From: Brienomyrus brachyistius
Taxonomy: Eukaryota; Chordata; Actinopteri; Osteoglossiformes; Mormyridae
NCBI RefSeq assembly: GCF_023856365.1
Contig: NW_026042743.1
Span: 1-64,000, forward strand
Length of the DNA stretch: 64,000 nucleotides
Direction: 5' to 3'
In this document: positions 1 through 11,381 of the stretch, one piece after another
How positions within the stretch are numbered: position 1 is the first letter of the stretch
Layout: every line of letters starts with the position of its first letter
Notes under the pieces: generated by a model
Told to the model about the DNA's origin: nothing
The model's database searches: none
What the model saw: the letters and a program-made list of their open reading frames with translations, nothing else
Made by a program: the position numbers and the translations under genes

Positions 1-493
1 AGCAATGTCCTTCTTAAGGTATGGTAACCAAACCCGCACACAATATTCTAGGTGGGGTCTTACCAAGGAATTATATTATCGTAGCATCACTTGCCTTGTC
101 TTAAACTCCACACACCTAGAGATGCAATGTGCCTTCTCGCGTGGTGTTCCTGCAGAGGGAGTCTGTGAGTGCTGGAGATTGGGGAGGGGGCAGTGTGGCT
201 ATGTCTGCTCTGTGTTCCTCCAGACGAGCAAAGAAGCTGTTTAGCTCCTTTGCTAAAAGGGCGTTGCTGTTAACAGTGACGGTGTTGTTGCCTTTGAAGT
301 TTGTAATGTGTTGTATTCCCTGCCACACCCACTGTGGGTTGTTGTATGTGAAGTAGACCTCTATTTTCTGTTTCTCTGCCTGCCTGGCAACCTTGATGCC
401 CCTATTCAGGTTAGCTCTGGCTGCACTCTGTGTTCTTGACTGCGCTGTCTTGTCCTGTAGTATTGTATTGTTGCTCTTGTGTTTATCTTGCAC
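1..493 (-). mobile_element. LINE (non-LTR retrotransposon) reverse-transcriptase fragments
   Basis: On the minus strand, about 116-493 translates to an open stretch with residues like those of the linker between endonuclease and reverse transcriptase in fish LINEs (ARANLNRGIKVARQ, then NNPQWVWQGIQHITNFKG, then LNSFFARLEEH). Bases 1-115, also minus, read SLVRPHLEYCVRVWLPYLKKD with one stop just before it, which resembles the C-terminal reverse-transcriptase region of CR1/L2-type LINEs. The catalytic core expected between the two parts is absent, so this is either an internally deleted LINE or two abutting fragments. The window edge cuts it. I infer a dead retroelement. Confidence 0.7.
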
Positions 494-499
494 TTTCTC

Positions 500-670
500 C
501 CTCTGTTTGTGCTCCTTTCACTCTGTATAGTTCTATCTTGCCCGCACTTGTGTCATCTTGTGTTGTTTCTGTTTTTCTTCTTTGTGTTGCACCGTGGTCC
601 AGGAGGAACAATGTTTCCTTTCACTGTGTACTGTGTATATTGCTGAAATAACAATAAACCCACTTGACCA
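500..670 (+). mobile_element. Retroelement 3' tail with polyadenylation signal
   Basis: A T-rich segment with a 'caccgtggtccaggagga' motif leads to a polyadenylation-type AATAAA near 651-656 and an ACTTGA end at 661-666. This layout resembles the 3' untranslated tail of LINEs that are common in teleosts. It is opposite in strand to the LINE coding fragment at 1-493 and is therefore a separate insertion. The family assignment is from memory. Confidence 0.45.
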
Positions 671-817
671 CCTGCCTCAATTCATCCTGAAGAGTTTTCC
701 AATGTTGTTCAAAGGTCTGTTTGTTTCGAGTGAAGGACACGCCCCTGGACGTGCTGGATAAGGGGACCACAGATCAGTGTCCTCAGTCCTGCTTCTCCCT
801 TCAAAGCTGAGAGGAAG

Positions 818-3005
818 ATGACCCGCCTGCTGCTTCTGGTTTTGGCTTATGGAGCTCTGCTTATCTCCACAGAGGCCCAGCAAGATTACCACAGTCTCCC
901 TGCACTCACAAGACGGCCATTAAACTCGCAGTCGAAAATGCTCATCAAGGAACCCGTCAGCACATGAATTTCTATAACATCCAGGGCCGTCCGAAGGTAA
1001 CTGCTGAGAAAGTGTTTACAAAAGTGTGAAACTTTCATCATCTGCAAGCTGAACTAATGAGTATCACATTGATTTTGATGTTTTAATTTCAATGCATATG
1101 ATGCTTAATGTCTCTTCACAATGAAAGTGATGGTTGTATATCTCAGCCCTGGTCAATTTTACCTTCTCACAGTTTCTCTCTGAATCTGCTGCAGTCAAGT
1201 CTGTGACAGTTTGCCATTTTTTGGGTGATTATTGTTTGTTATATTGCCTTTAAAACAGTTGTAGGCAATTTTGTATATAACGTGTTTATGTGATTTAGAT
1301 CAGCAGTGAATACATTGACATTGAGATTCTCTTGAGAGCAACAAAATGTCCAAAGTCAACTGCAACAGACCATCGGGCTGACTGTATTTTCATGGACAAG
1401 AGGGTAAGTAAAGAGTCACTGTGACTGTGAGCATTGGACATATCAGTTAGCAAATTAATTTAGGTTCATGTTAACTTTTTTGATGCCCTGCGGGGGAAAG
1501 TTAGCCAACAATAAAGTAACAAATACATAGGTGGCCTCAAAGAGCCAGTTCCTTCACCTTATTCTCAAATTTTAGTAGGTTTACAGGCTTAAAGGCTGGA
1601 TTACCAGGCAGAAGCAAATGCTAATCATCTGAGGGGTGACCTGTAGATTATGCTTCGAGCTATGAACCCTAGCTGGCCTTATTTAAAGACCTGTGGGCTG
1701 TACTACAAAGCGGGTTTTACATACCCAGAGTTAACTCAATCGAGCCAGGTTAACTAAAACTCATTGTTGAAATCAGCCTTAAATGGCAGTGTGGTGTTTT
1801 GTGGTGAAAGGGCAGGACTTAACTCTTGTTTTAATTAGAAAGCCAGTAATTAAACCTGGTCAGAGCAGGGTAGATGTGCAGTGTGAATTACCCTTTAAAT
1901 TTACCTCTTTAAATAGTGAACTACAGGACCACTTAGCTTGATCGGAGGACAGTATTTTAATACAGAGCAGTGTTCAGTTAAACGGGATTTGTTGTTCATA
2001 CTTTTAGATGAACTTGCTTTGTATAATATAGCCTTATGGTGACCCTGCTTTGGAAGCTCTTTCCTCTAAAATTGTTCTGTGTCATTAAACCCTGCACTCC
2101 AGCAGCTCTGCCTTAAATCATTAGATATATCTTTACTACACCTTCTCTCACTGTATTTATTGCCCACCACTCTTTAAATACTGTTTTTGTGTGTCTGTGT
2201 GTTTTTGCAGCCATTCATTAACTGTAGAGTTTGCAGCAGACGGTCTGGTAATGATCTTACACATCCATCAAATGACTGTGTACCAAACAAGAAAGTGGAT
2301 GAAGTAAGTGTAGAGAGTCTTAGCATTATGGAAATGTAACAGGTGTGTGAATTGTGTCTAAACATGTGGTTAAACTTTGATTGTGTTTGTACATGCAAAA
2401 ATTTGATCAGAGTACTGTTTATTAATGACAATGTTACTTTTAATCTGAACAACAGTGGCAGCACCAAGGAAAAGCTTGGGGGGGGGGGCTCTAGCTCCTC
2501 CTCCAATGACCATAGTACCCCCACAGCACCCCCAAAATATTGGTTTCATTTTTTCTTTAACTATCTGTAAAATCTGTATATTGTGTAAGACATTTTTGCG
2601 GTTTTTACAGCATACTTGTAGTGTATTTTTTCTTCAAAGTACACATAGAGGCTCTGTGAGCTAGACGTTAGAATTTCATATTTTATCCTATTTTATCCAT
2701 GCTGTAGCTTATCGTGCTGTGTGCTTCTATACACCATCTACATAAGCTGAAAAGCTAAAGCACCCGGTCTAAATAATCTCACTCCCCTATAGCACCTGTA
2801 GCATTAAGTCACTGGCGCTGCCACTGCTGAATAAACGACTCCAATCTGACTAAACCGCTTAACTTTTCCTCCCCATGTTACATTTCAGGACAAACGACGT
2901 AATATGTGTCCTTCTGATAAACCTCTTCTCAGACCTAAAACTGCCTTGGCTTCCAAGGACACTAAAGAAGCTGAAGGAGACCGTCTGACTGTTTCTGATG
3001 GCTGA
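818..3005 (+). CDS. Chemerin/RARRES2-like secreted cystatin-fold protein, frameshifted in exon 1
   Basis: Four exons: 818-996, 1299-1403, 2211-2303 and 2889-3005 (stop TGA 3003-3005). Each intron has GT/AG ends (for example AAG|GTAACT at 996, TTTTTGCAG|CC at 2210) and all joins are phase 0. Exon 1 encodes a hydrophobic signal peptide (MTRLLLLVLAYGALLISTEA), then a cystatin-like helix (AIKLAVENAH). Exons 2 and 3 carry ATKCPK, ADCIFMDKR, NCRVCRRR and NDCV. This spacing of six cysteines with a CxxC resembles chemerin (RARRES2) and the cathelin/cystatin superfamily. Exon 4 gives a basic tail with one more cysteine. Chemerin-type proteins are secreted chemoattractant or adipokine precursors; that role is inferred here only from resemblance. 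The signal-peptide frame and the helix frame differ by one base near 911-916, so the copy is either a pseudogene or carries an assembly indel. A cathelicidin-like relative is the main alternative. Confidence 0.62.
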
Positions 3006-3080
3006 TGGTCCTGCAATGTGGACCAGAGGAGGAAACTGGGAGGGAAAATGCTTTGCTTTATATCATGCCCACCCAAAGCC

Positions 3081-3190
3081 CCCAGTGAGTAAGCCATAGG
3101 CGCCGATAGGATGGAAAAACTCCCAAGAAGGAAGAAACCTTGGGAGGGACCAAACTCAAAGGGGGAGCCCATCCTCCTGGGGCCGGCAAA
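3081..3190 (-). repeat. Dispersed fish repeat, LINE-tail type
   Basis: This 110-bp segment just downstream of the chemerin-like gene matches, in inverse orientation, the tail of the LINE remnant at 28890-29005 (shared features: GGAAGAAACCTT and GCCCATCCTCCT/CCCCATCCTCCT). It also holds a short hairpin, CTCCCAAG with CTTGGGAG. It probably reflects a LINE 3' end on the minus strand or a conserved SINE-like core, not gene sequence. Confidence 0.5.
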
Positions 3191-3446
3191 GTGTAGGTGC
3201 AGGATCACAAAAAAACTTGACGAGAGAAACGAGAGAATTCGACTGTCCCTCACAAAAACTGTAAAGTTTTAGTGGCTAAATTGCTTTTTCTATGCCTTTT
3301 CAAACAGGAGGAGATTTGTTTGGCTATACGTAGAAATTTTCTATACAATTTAGACAGCACAGAATCATTAACCTACTTTAATGCATTTATTAATACAACC
3401 ACATATTTCACACATTTTGACATCAGTCATGCAGTGAAGATACAGT

Positions 3447-3641
3447 CTCTTTATTTCTTGACGCCAACCCTCCCCATTAATCCGGGCTTGGGACCGACAC
3501 CTAGTTGAGCTGGCTTTCTCCCTTAAGTGGCTGGGTTAGGCTAAACTATGCACATATTTATGAAGACTACTATAAATTTATAAAGACCTCCCTAAATATG
3601 TAGTCTAACAAAACGCAGTTTAAAGAAGGTAGCCTACCTGG
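3447..3641 (+). repeat. Left arm of a distant inverted repeat
   Basis: About 195 bp that reappears in reverse complement at 17023-17210, with a few substitutions and an AT-rich interior that has diverged. Both arms keep the ends 'CTCTTTATTTCTTGACG' and 'GTAGCCTACCTGG'. I do not recognise the family; it could be a MITE or an old segmental inversion. Confidence 0.7.
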
Positions 3642-4168
3642 TAAACAAAGAAATTAAAAGGCCCACAGCATATAATCGGGCTATATCCAAGCAGTTTTTA
3701 AGAACGTAACCTACATGGCGAAATTGAATTACTTTCTGGACCAACAAACGCAACCAGACATGAACATTATGCACCTTCCTAGTCTTGATGTATGTCGTCA
3801 TACAGATGAGGACGTTAAGGCAGCCTTTAGGTCCGACCCATCATGCACTGCAGTTTTTTGCAAATTCCTCAGATGGAAAACCATTAAATACCTCTTCTAT
3901 TACCTTATATTACCTTATATTCATGTAATAAATATACAAATATCAATTAGTTGGAAATCAGCCAGACAGACGTAATTACTACAAATGGTTTCCACTGTAT
4001 TTGTGACTCTGAGTGCCGCAGGCTTGGATGCAGTGCCGCACCATTTTGGGCATGCACTGGCATGCACTGGCCAATCATGTAGCACTTCTCTCATAAATAT
4101 TAATGAGACATCACCTACCACCCTGCAAAAAAGAAATTTGCCGCTCGTCCCCCTGCACATGAACCAAC
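3642..4168. other. No gene recognised
   Basis: A short open frame at 3715-3975 has no family resemblance that I can see. Around 4045-4070 there is a 10-bp direct repeat (gcatgcactg twice). The segment is otherwise unremarkable AT-rich intergenic DNA. Confidence 0.4.
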
Positions 4169-4292
4169 ATGGCTGTCTCAACCAGCGGAGCTCCGGAGCC
4201 TCTGGAGAAACACGCGGCAAAAAAGGCTCGCATACGGTCTTCCAGAGTTTGGGAATACTTCAGTCATGACACCTTTTCTGCGCCTCTACTGT
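4169..4292 (+). pseudogene. BED zinc-finger N-terminus remnant (hAT/ZBED-like)
   Basis: From ATG 4169 the frame reads MAVSTSGAPEPLEKHAAKKA, then RIRSSRVWEYF, then ends at a stop. The basic stretch followed by S-x-V-W-x-Y-F is typical of the start of BED zinc fingers in hAT transposases and ZBED genes. The CxxC and HxxxH/C ligands that should follow are missing, so only the first part survives. I infer a truncated hAT or ZBED relic. Confidence 0.45.
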
Positions 4293-4905
4293 AGCTGGCG
4301 TTAATGACGCTGTTTCAGCCATTTTATATTTTCTGTTTACTTATTCTGTCATGTAAGACTGAGACAAATTATCGTTTACGACTATTCTTACACACTGTAG
4401 CCTGACTTGCTGACTTAAGTAAGCTTAACTATAAGCTACCTTTGCTAGTGTTTGTGAATAACATGTTTCTCTAGTTATGAAATTATTCCATGTTTTAGCA
4501 TCTGTTTCAACATTAAAGTCAAATTGGTATATTGAAATATGTAAAAACTATTGAACTATTAGCTTAAGTCTAACATAGAAAATCCTACTGAATCTCTTAA
4601 GATTTTCCTTTTTTGTTAATGCACTAATGTTTAAGAAGTGTCTTAAATTGAATTTCAGATTTGTGTGTGGGTGGGAGTGGGTGAATTGTATTAAATTCAT
4701 ACATTCATTCTTTTGGCTCAGACATTACTGACCTAAAACAAATTGAGGCATTGGGTAAGTGCTTAAATTAGCTACTAAATGGCAAAAAATATTCTAAATA
4801 TCACATTTTCCATTCTTCGGTATAATTTTAATGAATCACCTATGCTGCCAAACATTAACGCATAGATTGTCACAACACTCTATGTTTTAGTTCTTCTTTA
4901 TGTGT
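4293..4905. other. AT-rich intergenic DNA, nothing recognised
   Basis: No coding frame of interest, no RNA gene and no clear repeat ends. It holds scattered poly-T/poly-A tracts and one short GTGGGTGGGAGTGGGTG stretch near 4667. Confidence 0.4.
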
Positions 4906-4909
4906 ATAG

Positions 4910-5199
4910 GACGGTGTGATGGTTCTGGTGGTGGGTGTGGCCGACGCTGCTCGCGATGTTTGGCTATGCTGCAGTCCCAGGGACCAAGTTGGAACACATT
5001 TCCACCTTCAAGCTTAGGTGGAAAAACGGCACCGAGACCCAGCAGCAGGACAACTTCTTGTCCAGACAACCAGCCCTGCTTCATCATTGAAGTAAGCCCT
5101 GTGAACAGGAGCGAGATGTACTTCTGCAGTGGATGTTATAGCGGAAAGAACATCCCCATCCTCACGTCTGCCGGAGTGCCCCCTCAAGTGGGTGTGTGA
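4910..5199 (+). other. Unrecognised possible exon, cysteine-rich open frame
   Basis: A pyrimidine-rich acceptor-like site (TGTATAG| at 4909) precedes a frame that stays open to 5199 and contains several cysteines (RCDGSGGGCGRRCSRC, later MYFCSGCYSG). A donor-like GAA|GTAAGC lies at 5090/5091. An exon 4910-5090 of 181 bp is therefore possible. I recognise no family. Base composition is more GC-rich than the surroundings, which supports coding or a captured exon only weakly. Confidence 0.25.
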
Positions 5200-5238
5200 C
5201 TTAACTCGATGGATGAATTGGACAGAATGTACTGTTAC

Positions 5239-5847
5239 TAGAGGTCGACCGATATGGGTTTTTCAAGTCAAGGGTCAGGCGATGGCCGATATATGCTGCT
5301 GATTTTTTTTGGCCGATAATTGGACGTTTTCCCCTCTATTTGCATGGTAAAATATCACACTAATAATAACAAACGATACACAAAATTTCTCAATTTAGCA
5401 TTTATTGAATACTCAACTTGGAAACAATAACACATTTATAAACAATAAAAATAGCAGCATCAGAATCTCTGTTAGTGCACAATATAGCAGCAAACTCCTC
5501 ATGTTTGACGGAAGGAAATTTGTAAACAATACAAAAAGGAATAAGCATGTTATCTTTAGTTGTAATCCCACTTCCAGTCCCTGAGTCTTACTCACCACAC
5601 TCATACTTCACAGCAAACAGACAGCAGTTAATTAACCAGAAGAGAAAAATGCAAAAACACAACAGAACTTGTAAATAATAACAAACTAATAGACAATAAA
5701 AATAGCAGCATCAGAATCTCTATTAGTGCCAAATATAGCAGCAAACTCCTCATGTCTGACGGAAGGAAAATTTGTAAATACACAAAGGAATGAGCACATC
5801 TTCAGTTTTAATCCCATTTCCAGTCCCTGAGTCTTCCTCATCCCACA
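5239..5847 (+). mobile_element. MITE-like element with TAGAGGTCGACCGAT terminus and internal duplication
   Basis: The left end TAGAGGTCGACCGATATGGG is a terminus that I recall from widespread non-autonomous fish transposons. The expected inverse end is not seen, so the element is truncated or abuts other sequence. Inside, a segment near 5440-5580 recurs near 5695-5835 (shared: AATAGCAGCATCAGAATCTC, CAAACTCCTCATG, GACGGAAGGAAA), which is a direct duplication with a period of about 250 bp. Confidence 0.5.
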
Positions 5848-5902
5848 AGCAGGCAAGGCATGTCACCCCGGTTGTGTGACACTTATTTTATATAATAAAA
5901 TA
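5848..5902 (+). repeat. Outlying satellite unit fragment
   Basis: Matches the core of the satellite at 8350-12230 (AGCAGGCAAGGCATGTCACC, then GTTGTGTGACA, then TTATTTTATATA). Here the unit is interrupted and continues as the GC-rich block at 5903-7140. The rest of a unit (cacaaaaaaaactatat) resumes at about 7145. Confidence 0.7.
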
Positions 5903-5903
5903 A

Positions 5904-6986
5904 GTGCCCCCTGCGGCCCCAGAGCCCGAGCAGCCGTCTCCGCTGCCTGCAGCTACCGCGCCCACGTCCGAGGCGCTTTCCCTGCCTGCAGCTCCCGGGC
6001 AGGCGCTCCCTCTGCAGCCTGCAGCTCCAGTCCCTGGCCCCACTCCAGTCCCTTCTCCCCCTGTGACTCTGGTACCCTCACCCCGACGAGCCCGACCCCG
6101 GCCGCAGGTCCTTATGTCTGTGTCCCATAAGGGGAGAGGACACAGACGCACGGCTGGGGTCCCACCCGCCCAGCCCCCTGGCTCGCCCTCCCTCGCCGGC
6201 GCTAGGGCTTGGTCGGCACCTGCGGGTCCTGGCCCTCCGGGTCGGCTGTCGTCTGCGGGTCCCCCTCCGCGGCCTCGTCGCCCTGCCTCGGTCCCTCCTC
6301 CGGCGTCTTATCGGTTGCCTGCGGGCCCCCCGACGGCGGCTCCTCATTCGCCTGCTGGTCCTCCCGCTCTGGCGTGTCGGAGGACGTCGCCGTCTGCTGC
6401 GGCTCCCCCTCTCTCCTTGCCCTCGCCAGGGTCCCTTCCAGCTCCTTCGTCCCCTTCCCTGGTCTCCCCTCCGACTCCCTCCTTCGTCCCTGCGTCTGTC
6501 CCTCACCCCGTCTCCTCGGCCCCTCCGGCTCCGGCCTCCCGGCCGCCTGCAGCCCTTCCGGCTGCCTCCCATCGCCCGCTGGGTCTCCCTCGGGCTCCTC
6601 TTGGTTCCCCCTCCTTCTCTCCCTGGCCTCCCGTCTTTGTCCCTCCTGCCTCTGCTCCCCCTCGCTTTGTTCCTCCTGTCTCTGTCCCTCCTCTCTTTGT
6701 CCCTCGTCCCTCTGGCTTCTGCTCCTCTTTCCCCGATGTTCCCTTCGTTCACTCCCGGTCCTTTTGTCCTGCCTGTTCCCTCCGTGTCCCCCTTTCTGAT
6801 CTGTTTCTCTGCCTTTCCTGTCTTATGTCAAGTCTTGTCCTGGCTCCTTCCCCTGTGCCAGTTCTGTCTGTCCGTTCTGTTCCCTGTCCCTCATTAATGA
6901 GGTTTTATATAGATATACATATATGCCCGGCTTGTCCGCTCCTCGTGTGTGCCACGCCCCCTGATTACCCACGTGTGCTTCCCTGA
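5904..6986 (+). CDS. Proline-rich open frame of unknown function in a GC-rich island
   Basis: A 360-codon frame dominated by proline, alanine and serine (PPAAPEPEQPSPLPAA at the start). Its interior is C/T-rich and the complement carries a 224-codon arginine-rich frame. No domain is recognisable. The downstream DNA (6990-7140) looks like a 3' end, with ATTAAA in 'ccgattaaagacccg' near 7122, of a kind I associate with fish retroelement termini. Length and composition could come from GC bias alone. It may be a retroelement-derived open frame or an artefact. The first ATG-like start in the frame is non-standard, so the start is uncertain. Confidence 0.25.
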   Translation: MPPAAPEPEQPSPLPAATAPTSEALSLPAAPGQALPLQPAAPVPGPTPVPSPPVTLVPSPRRARPRPQVLMSVSHKGRGHRRTAGVPPAQPPGSPSLAGARAWSAPAGPGPPGRLSSAGPPPRPRRPASVPPPASYRLPAGPPTAAPHSPAGPPALACRRTSPSAAAPPLSLPSPGSLPAPSSPSLVSPPTPSFVPASVPHPVSSAPPAPASRPPAALPAASHRPLGLPRAPLGSPSFSPWPPVFVPPASAPPRFVPPVSVPPLFVPRPSGFCSSFPDVPFVHSRSFCPACSLRVPLSDLFLCLSCLMSSLVLAPSPVPVLSVRSVPCPSLMRFYIDIHICPACPLLVCATPPDYPRVLP

Positions 6987-7175
6987 TCGTCTCCTGCTTT
7001 GCCCGATTACTTTGATTAGTCATGACCTATTTTAAGTCCTGGTCTTACCTGTTTGCCCTGTCCGTCATTGTAGTTTGTCAATGCCTGCGTTCCGTCCTGC
7101 TCTACCCGCTCCGTTTCCCCGATTAAAGACCCGTTTTCACAAACACAAAAAAAACTATATGTATACATATACATA

Positions 7176-8344
7176 CACTGAACAAAAATATAAACGCAAC
7201 ACTTTTGTTTTTGCTCCCATTTTTCATGAGATGGACTTAAAGATCTACAATTCATTCCAGATACACAATATTACCATTTCTCTCAAACATTTCTCACAAA
7301 TCAGTCTAAATGTGTGATAGTGAGCACTTCTGCTTTGCTGAGATAATCCATCCCACCTCACAGGTGTGCCACATCAAGATGCTGATCTGACATCATGGGT
7401 AGTGCACAGGTGTACCTTATACTGCCCACAATAAAAGGCCACCCTGGAATGTGCAGTTTTGTCTCACAGCAAAATGCCACAGATGCCACAAGCATTGAGG
7501 GAGCGTGCAATTGGCATGTTGACAGCAGGAATGTCAACCAGATCTGTTGCTCGTGCATTGAATGTTCATTTCTCAACCATAAGCCGTCTCCAAAGGCGTT
7601 TCAGAGAATATGGCAGTACATCCAACCGGCCTCACAACCGCAGACCACGTGTAACCACACCAGCCCAGGACCTCCACATCCAGCAGGTTCACCTCCAAGA
7701 TCGTCTGAGACCAGCCACTCAGACAGATGATGCACGGCCCCATGTTGCAAGGATCTGTACACAGTTCTTGGAAGCTGAAAATGTCCCAGTTCTTGCATGG
7801 CCAGCATACTCACCGGACATGTCACCCGTTGAGCATGTTTGGGATGTGCTTGACCGGCGTATACGACAGCGTGTACCAGTTCCCACTAATATCCAACAAC
7901 TTCGCACAGCCATTGAAGAGGAGTGGACCAACATTCCACAGGCCACAATTGACAATCTGATAAACTCTATGCGAAGAAGATGTGTTGCATTGTATGAGGC
8001 AAATGGTGGTCACACCAGATACTGACCGGTTCTGAGTCCCCAGACCCCCAATAAAGCAAAAAACTGCACATTCCAGGGTGGCCTTTTATTGTGGGCAGTA
8101 TAAGGTACACCTGTGCACTACCCATGATGTCAGATCAGCATCTTGATGTGGCACACCTGTGAGGTGGGATGGATTATCTCAGCAAAGCAGAAGTGCTCAC
8201 TATCACACATTTAGACTGATTTGTGAGAAATGTTTGAGAGAAATGGTAATATTGTGTATCTGGAATGAATTGTAGGTCTTTAAGTCCATCTCATGAAAAA
8301 TGGGAGCAGAAACAAGAGTGTTGCGTTTATATTTTTGTTCAGTA
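7176..8344 (+). mobile_element. Tc1/mariner transposon, internally deleted, with about 285-bp terminal inverted repeats
   Basis: Flanked by TA at 7174-7175 and 8345-8346. The termini CACTGAACAAAAATATAAAC and its complement extend into inverted repeats of about 285 bp (7176-7462 and 8059-8344), which is the long-TIR arrangement known for some fish Tc1 families. It encloses a shortened transposase frame (7474-8025). Total length is about 1.17 kb against roughly 1.6 kb usual for the group. It is inserted in TA-rich satellite DNA. The 3' half is nearly identical to the fragments inside the duplicated units at 20436, 30573, 41526 and 56625. Confidence 0.93.
7474..8025 (+). pseudogene. Tc1 transposase, internally deleted (183 aa)
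   Basis: ATG at 7474 gives MPQMPQALRERAIGML, followed by a helix-turn-helix DNA-binding segment (residues about 5-55, including STISRLQRRFREYG) and an arginine/proline-rich hook. At residues 85-86 the frame jumps to DDARPHVARICTQFL, then SPDMSPVEHVWD and a complete C-terminus ending GGHTRY. The usual transposase has about 340 residues. The missing middle contains the first catalytic aspartate. The second catalytic Asp and the final acidic residue region (VEHVW) remain. The frame stays open across the deletion, so a DNA-binding but catalytically dead protein could be made. It could be mobilised only in trans. Confidence 0.88.
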
Positions 8345-8349
8345 TATAT

Positions 8350-8553
8350 ATTTATGGGTGTATCGAGACTAGATGGTCAGTATGGATAACTAAGGTGCAC
8401 TAAAACTGGGTGAGCAGGCAAGGCATGTCACCCAGGTTGTGTGACAATTATTTTATATAAATGTATATATGTATATATATATTCCATCCACCATCCCTCC
8501 TTTACGGAGAACTGCGTTATTTTTATTGTCCATTACGAAAAAAATAAAAAAAC

Positions 8554-8585
<32 letters not shown>

Positions 8586-9247
8586 TATTTATGGGTGTAT
8601 CGAGACTAGTTGGTCATTATGGATAACTAAGTTGCACTAAAATTGGGTGAGCAGGCAAGGCATGTCACCCAGGTTGTGTGACAATTATTTTATATATATG
8701 TATGTATATATTCCATCCACCATCCCTCCTTTACGGAGAACTGCGTTATTTTTCTTTTCTATTGCTAATAAAAAAACTATATATATGTACATATATATAT
8801 ATATATATATATATGGGTGTATCGAGACTAGATGGTCAGTATGGATAACTAAGGTGCACTAAAATTGGGTGAGCAGGCAAGGCATGTCACCCAGGTTGTG
8901 TGACAATAATTTTATATATATGTATATATATATTCCATCCACTATCCCTCCTTTATGGAGAACTGCGTTATTTTTATTGTCTATTGCAAAAAAAAACACA
9001 AAAAAACTATATATATATATATATATACACATATATATTTATGGGTGTATCGAGACTAGTTGGTCATTATGGATAACTAAGGTGCACTAAAATTGGGTGA
9101 GCAGGCAAGGCATGTCACCCCAGTTGTGTGACAATTATTTTATATAAATGTATATATATATTCCCTCCACCACCCCTCCTTTACGGAGGACTGCTTTATT
9201 TTTAATATCCATTGCGAAAAAAAAACACAAGAAAAAGAAAAAATATC

Positions 9248-9308
<61 letters not shown>

Positions 9309-9498
9309 GTGTGTCGAGACTAGATGGTCAGTATGGATAACTGAGGTGCACTAAAATTGGGTGAGCAGGCAAGGCATGTCACCCAGGTTGTGTGACAATT
9401 ATTTTATATATATGCATATACATATTCCATCCACCATCCCTCCTTTATGGAGAACTGCGTTATTTTTATTGTCTATTGCAAAAAAAAAACAGAAAAAC

Positions 9499-9530
<32 letters not shown>

Positions 9531-9950
9531 TATTCATGGGTGTATCGAGACTAGATGGTCATTATGGATAACTAAAGTGCACTAAAATTGGGTGAGCAGG
9601 CAAGGCATGTCACCCAGGTTGTGTGACAATTATTTTATATAAATGTATATATATATATATATATTCCATCCACCATCCCTCCTTTACGGAGAACTGCGTT
9701 ATTTTTCTTTTCTATTGCTAATAAAAAAACTATATATATATACATATATATTTATGGGTGTATCGAGACTAGATGGTCATTATGAATAACTAAGGTGCAC
9801 TAAAATTGGGTGAGCAGGCAAGGCATGTCACCCCGGTTGTGTGACAATTATTTTATATATATATTCCATCCACCATCCCTCCTTTACGGAGGACTGCTTT
9901 ATTTTTAATATCCATTGCGAAAAAAAAACACAAGAAAAAGAAAAAATATC

Positions 9951-10021
<71 letters not shown>

Positions 10022-10124
10022 GTGTGTCGAGACTAGATGGTCAGTATGGATAACTAAAGTGCACTAAAATTGGGTGAGCAGGCAAGGCATGTCACCCAGG
10101 TTGTGTGACAATTATTTTATATAA

Positions 10125-10196
<72 letters not shown>

Positions 10197-10502
10197 CATC
10201 CACCATCCCTCCTTTACGGAGAACTGCGTTATTTTTCTTTTCTATTGCTAATAAAAAAACTATATATATGTACATATATATATATATATATATATGGGTG
10301 TATCGAGACTAGTTGGTCATTATGGATAACTAAGTTGCACTAAAATTGGGTGAGCAGGCAAGGCATGTCACCCAGGTTGTGTGACAATTATTTTATATAT
10401 ATATGTATATATATATTCCCTCCACCACCCCTCCTTTACGGAGGACTGCTTTATTTTTAATATCCATTGCGAAAAAAAAACACAAGAAAAAGAAAAAATA
10501 TC

Positions 10503-10571
<69 letters not shown>

Positions 10572-10674
10572 GTGTGTCGAGACTAGATGATCAGTATGGA
10601 TAACTAAAGTGCACTAAAATTGGGTGAGCAGGCAAGGCATGTCACCCAGGTTGTGTGACAATTATTTTATATAA

Positions 10675-10744
<70 letters not shown>

Positions 10745-11050
10745 CATCCACCATCCCTCCTTTACGGAGAACTGCGTTATTTTTCTTTTCTATTGCTAAT
10801 AAAAAAACTATATATATGTACATATATATATATATATATATATGGGTGTATCGAGACTAGTTGGTCATTATGGATAACTAAGTTGCACTAAAATTGGGTG
10901 AGCAGGCAAGGCATGTCACCCAGGTTGTGTGACAATTATTTTATATATATATGTATATATATATTCCCTCCACCACCCCTCCTTTACGGAGGACTGCTTT
11001 ATTTTTAATATCCATTGCGAAAAAAAAACACAAGAAAAAGAAAAAATATC

Positions 11051-11123
<73 letters not shown>

Positions 11124-11310
11124 GTGTGTCGAGACTAGATGGTCAGTATGGATAACTAAGGTGCACTAAAATTGGGTGAGCAGGCAAGGCATGTCACCCA
11201 GGTTGTGTGACAATTATTTTATATATATGCATATACATATTCCATCCACCATCCCTCCTTTACGGAGAACTGCGTTATTTTTATTGTCTATTGCAAAAAA
11301 AAAACAGAAA

Positions 11311-11381
<71 letters not shown>

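Noticed and set aside
6078..6752. 224-codon arginine-rich minus-strand frame
   Set aside because: It is the complement of the C/T-rich proline codons; the composition accounts for it.
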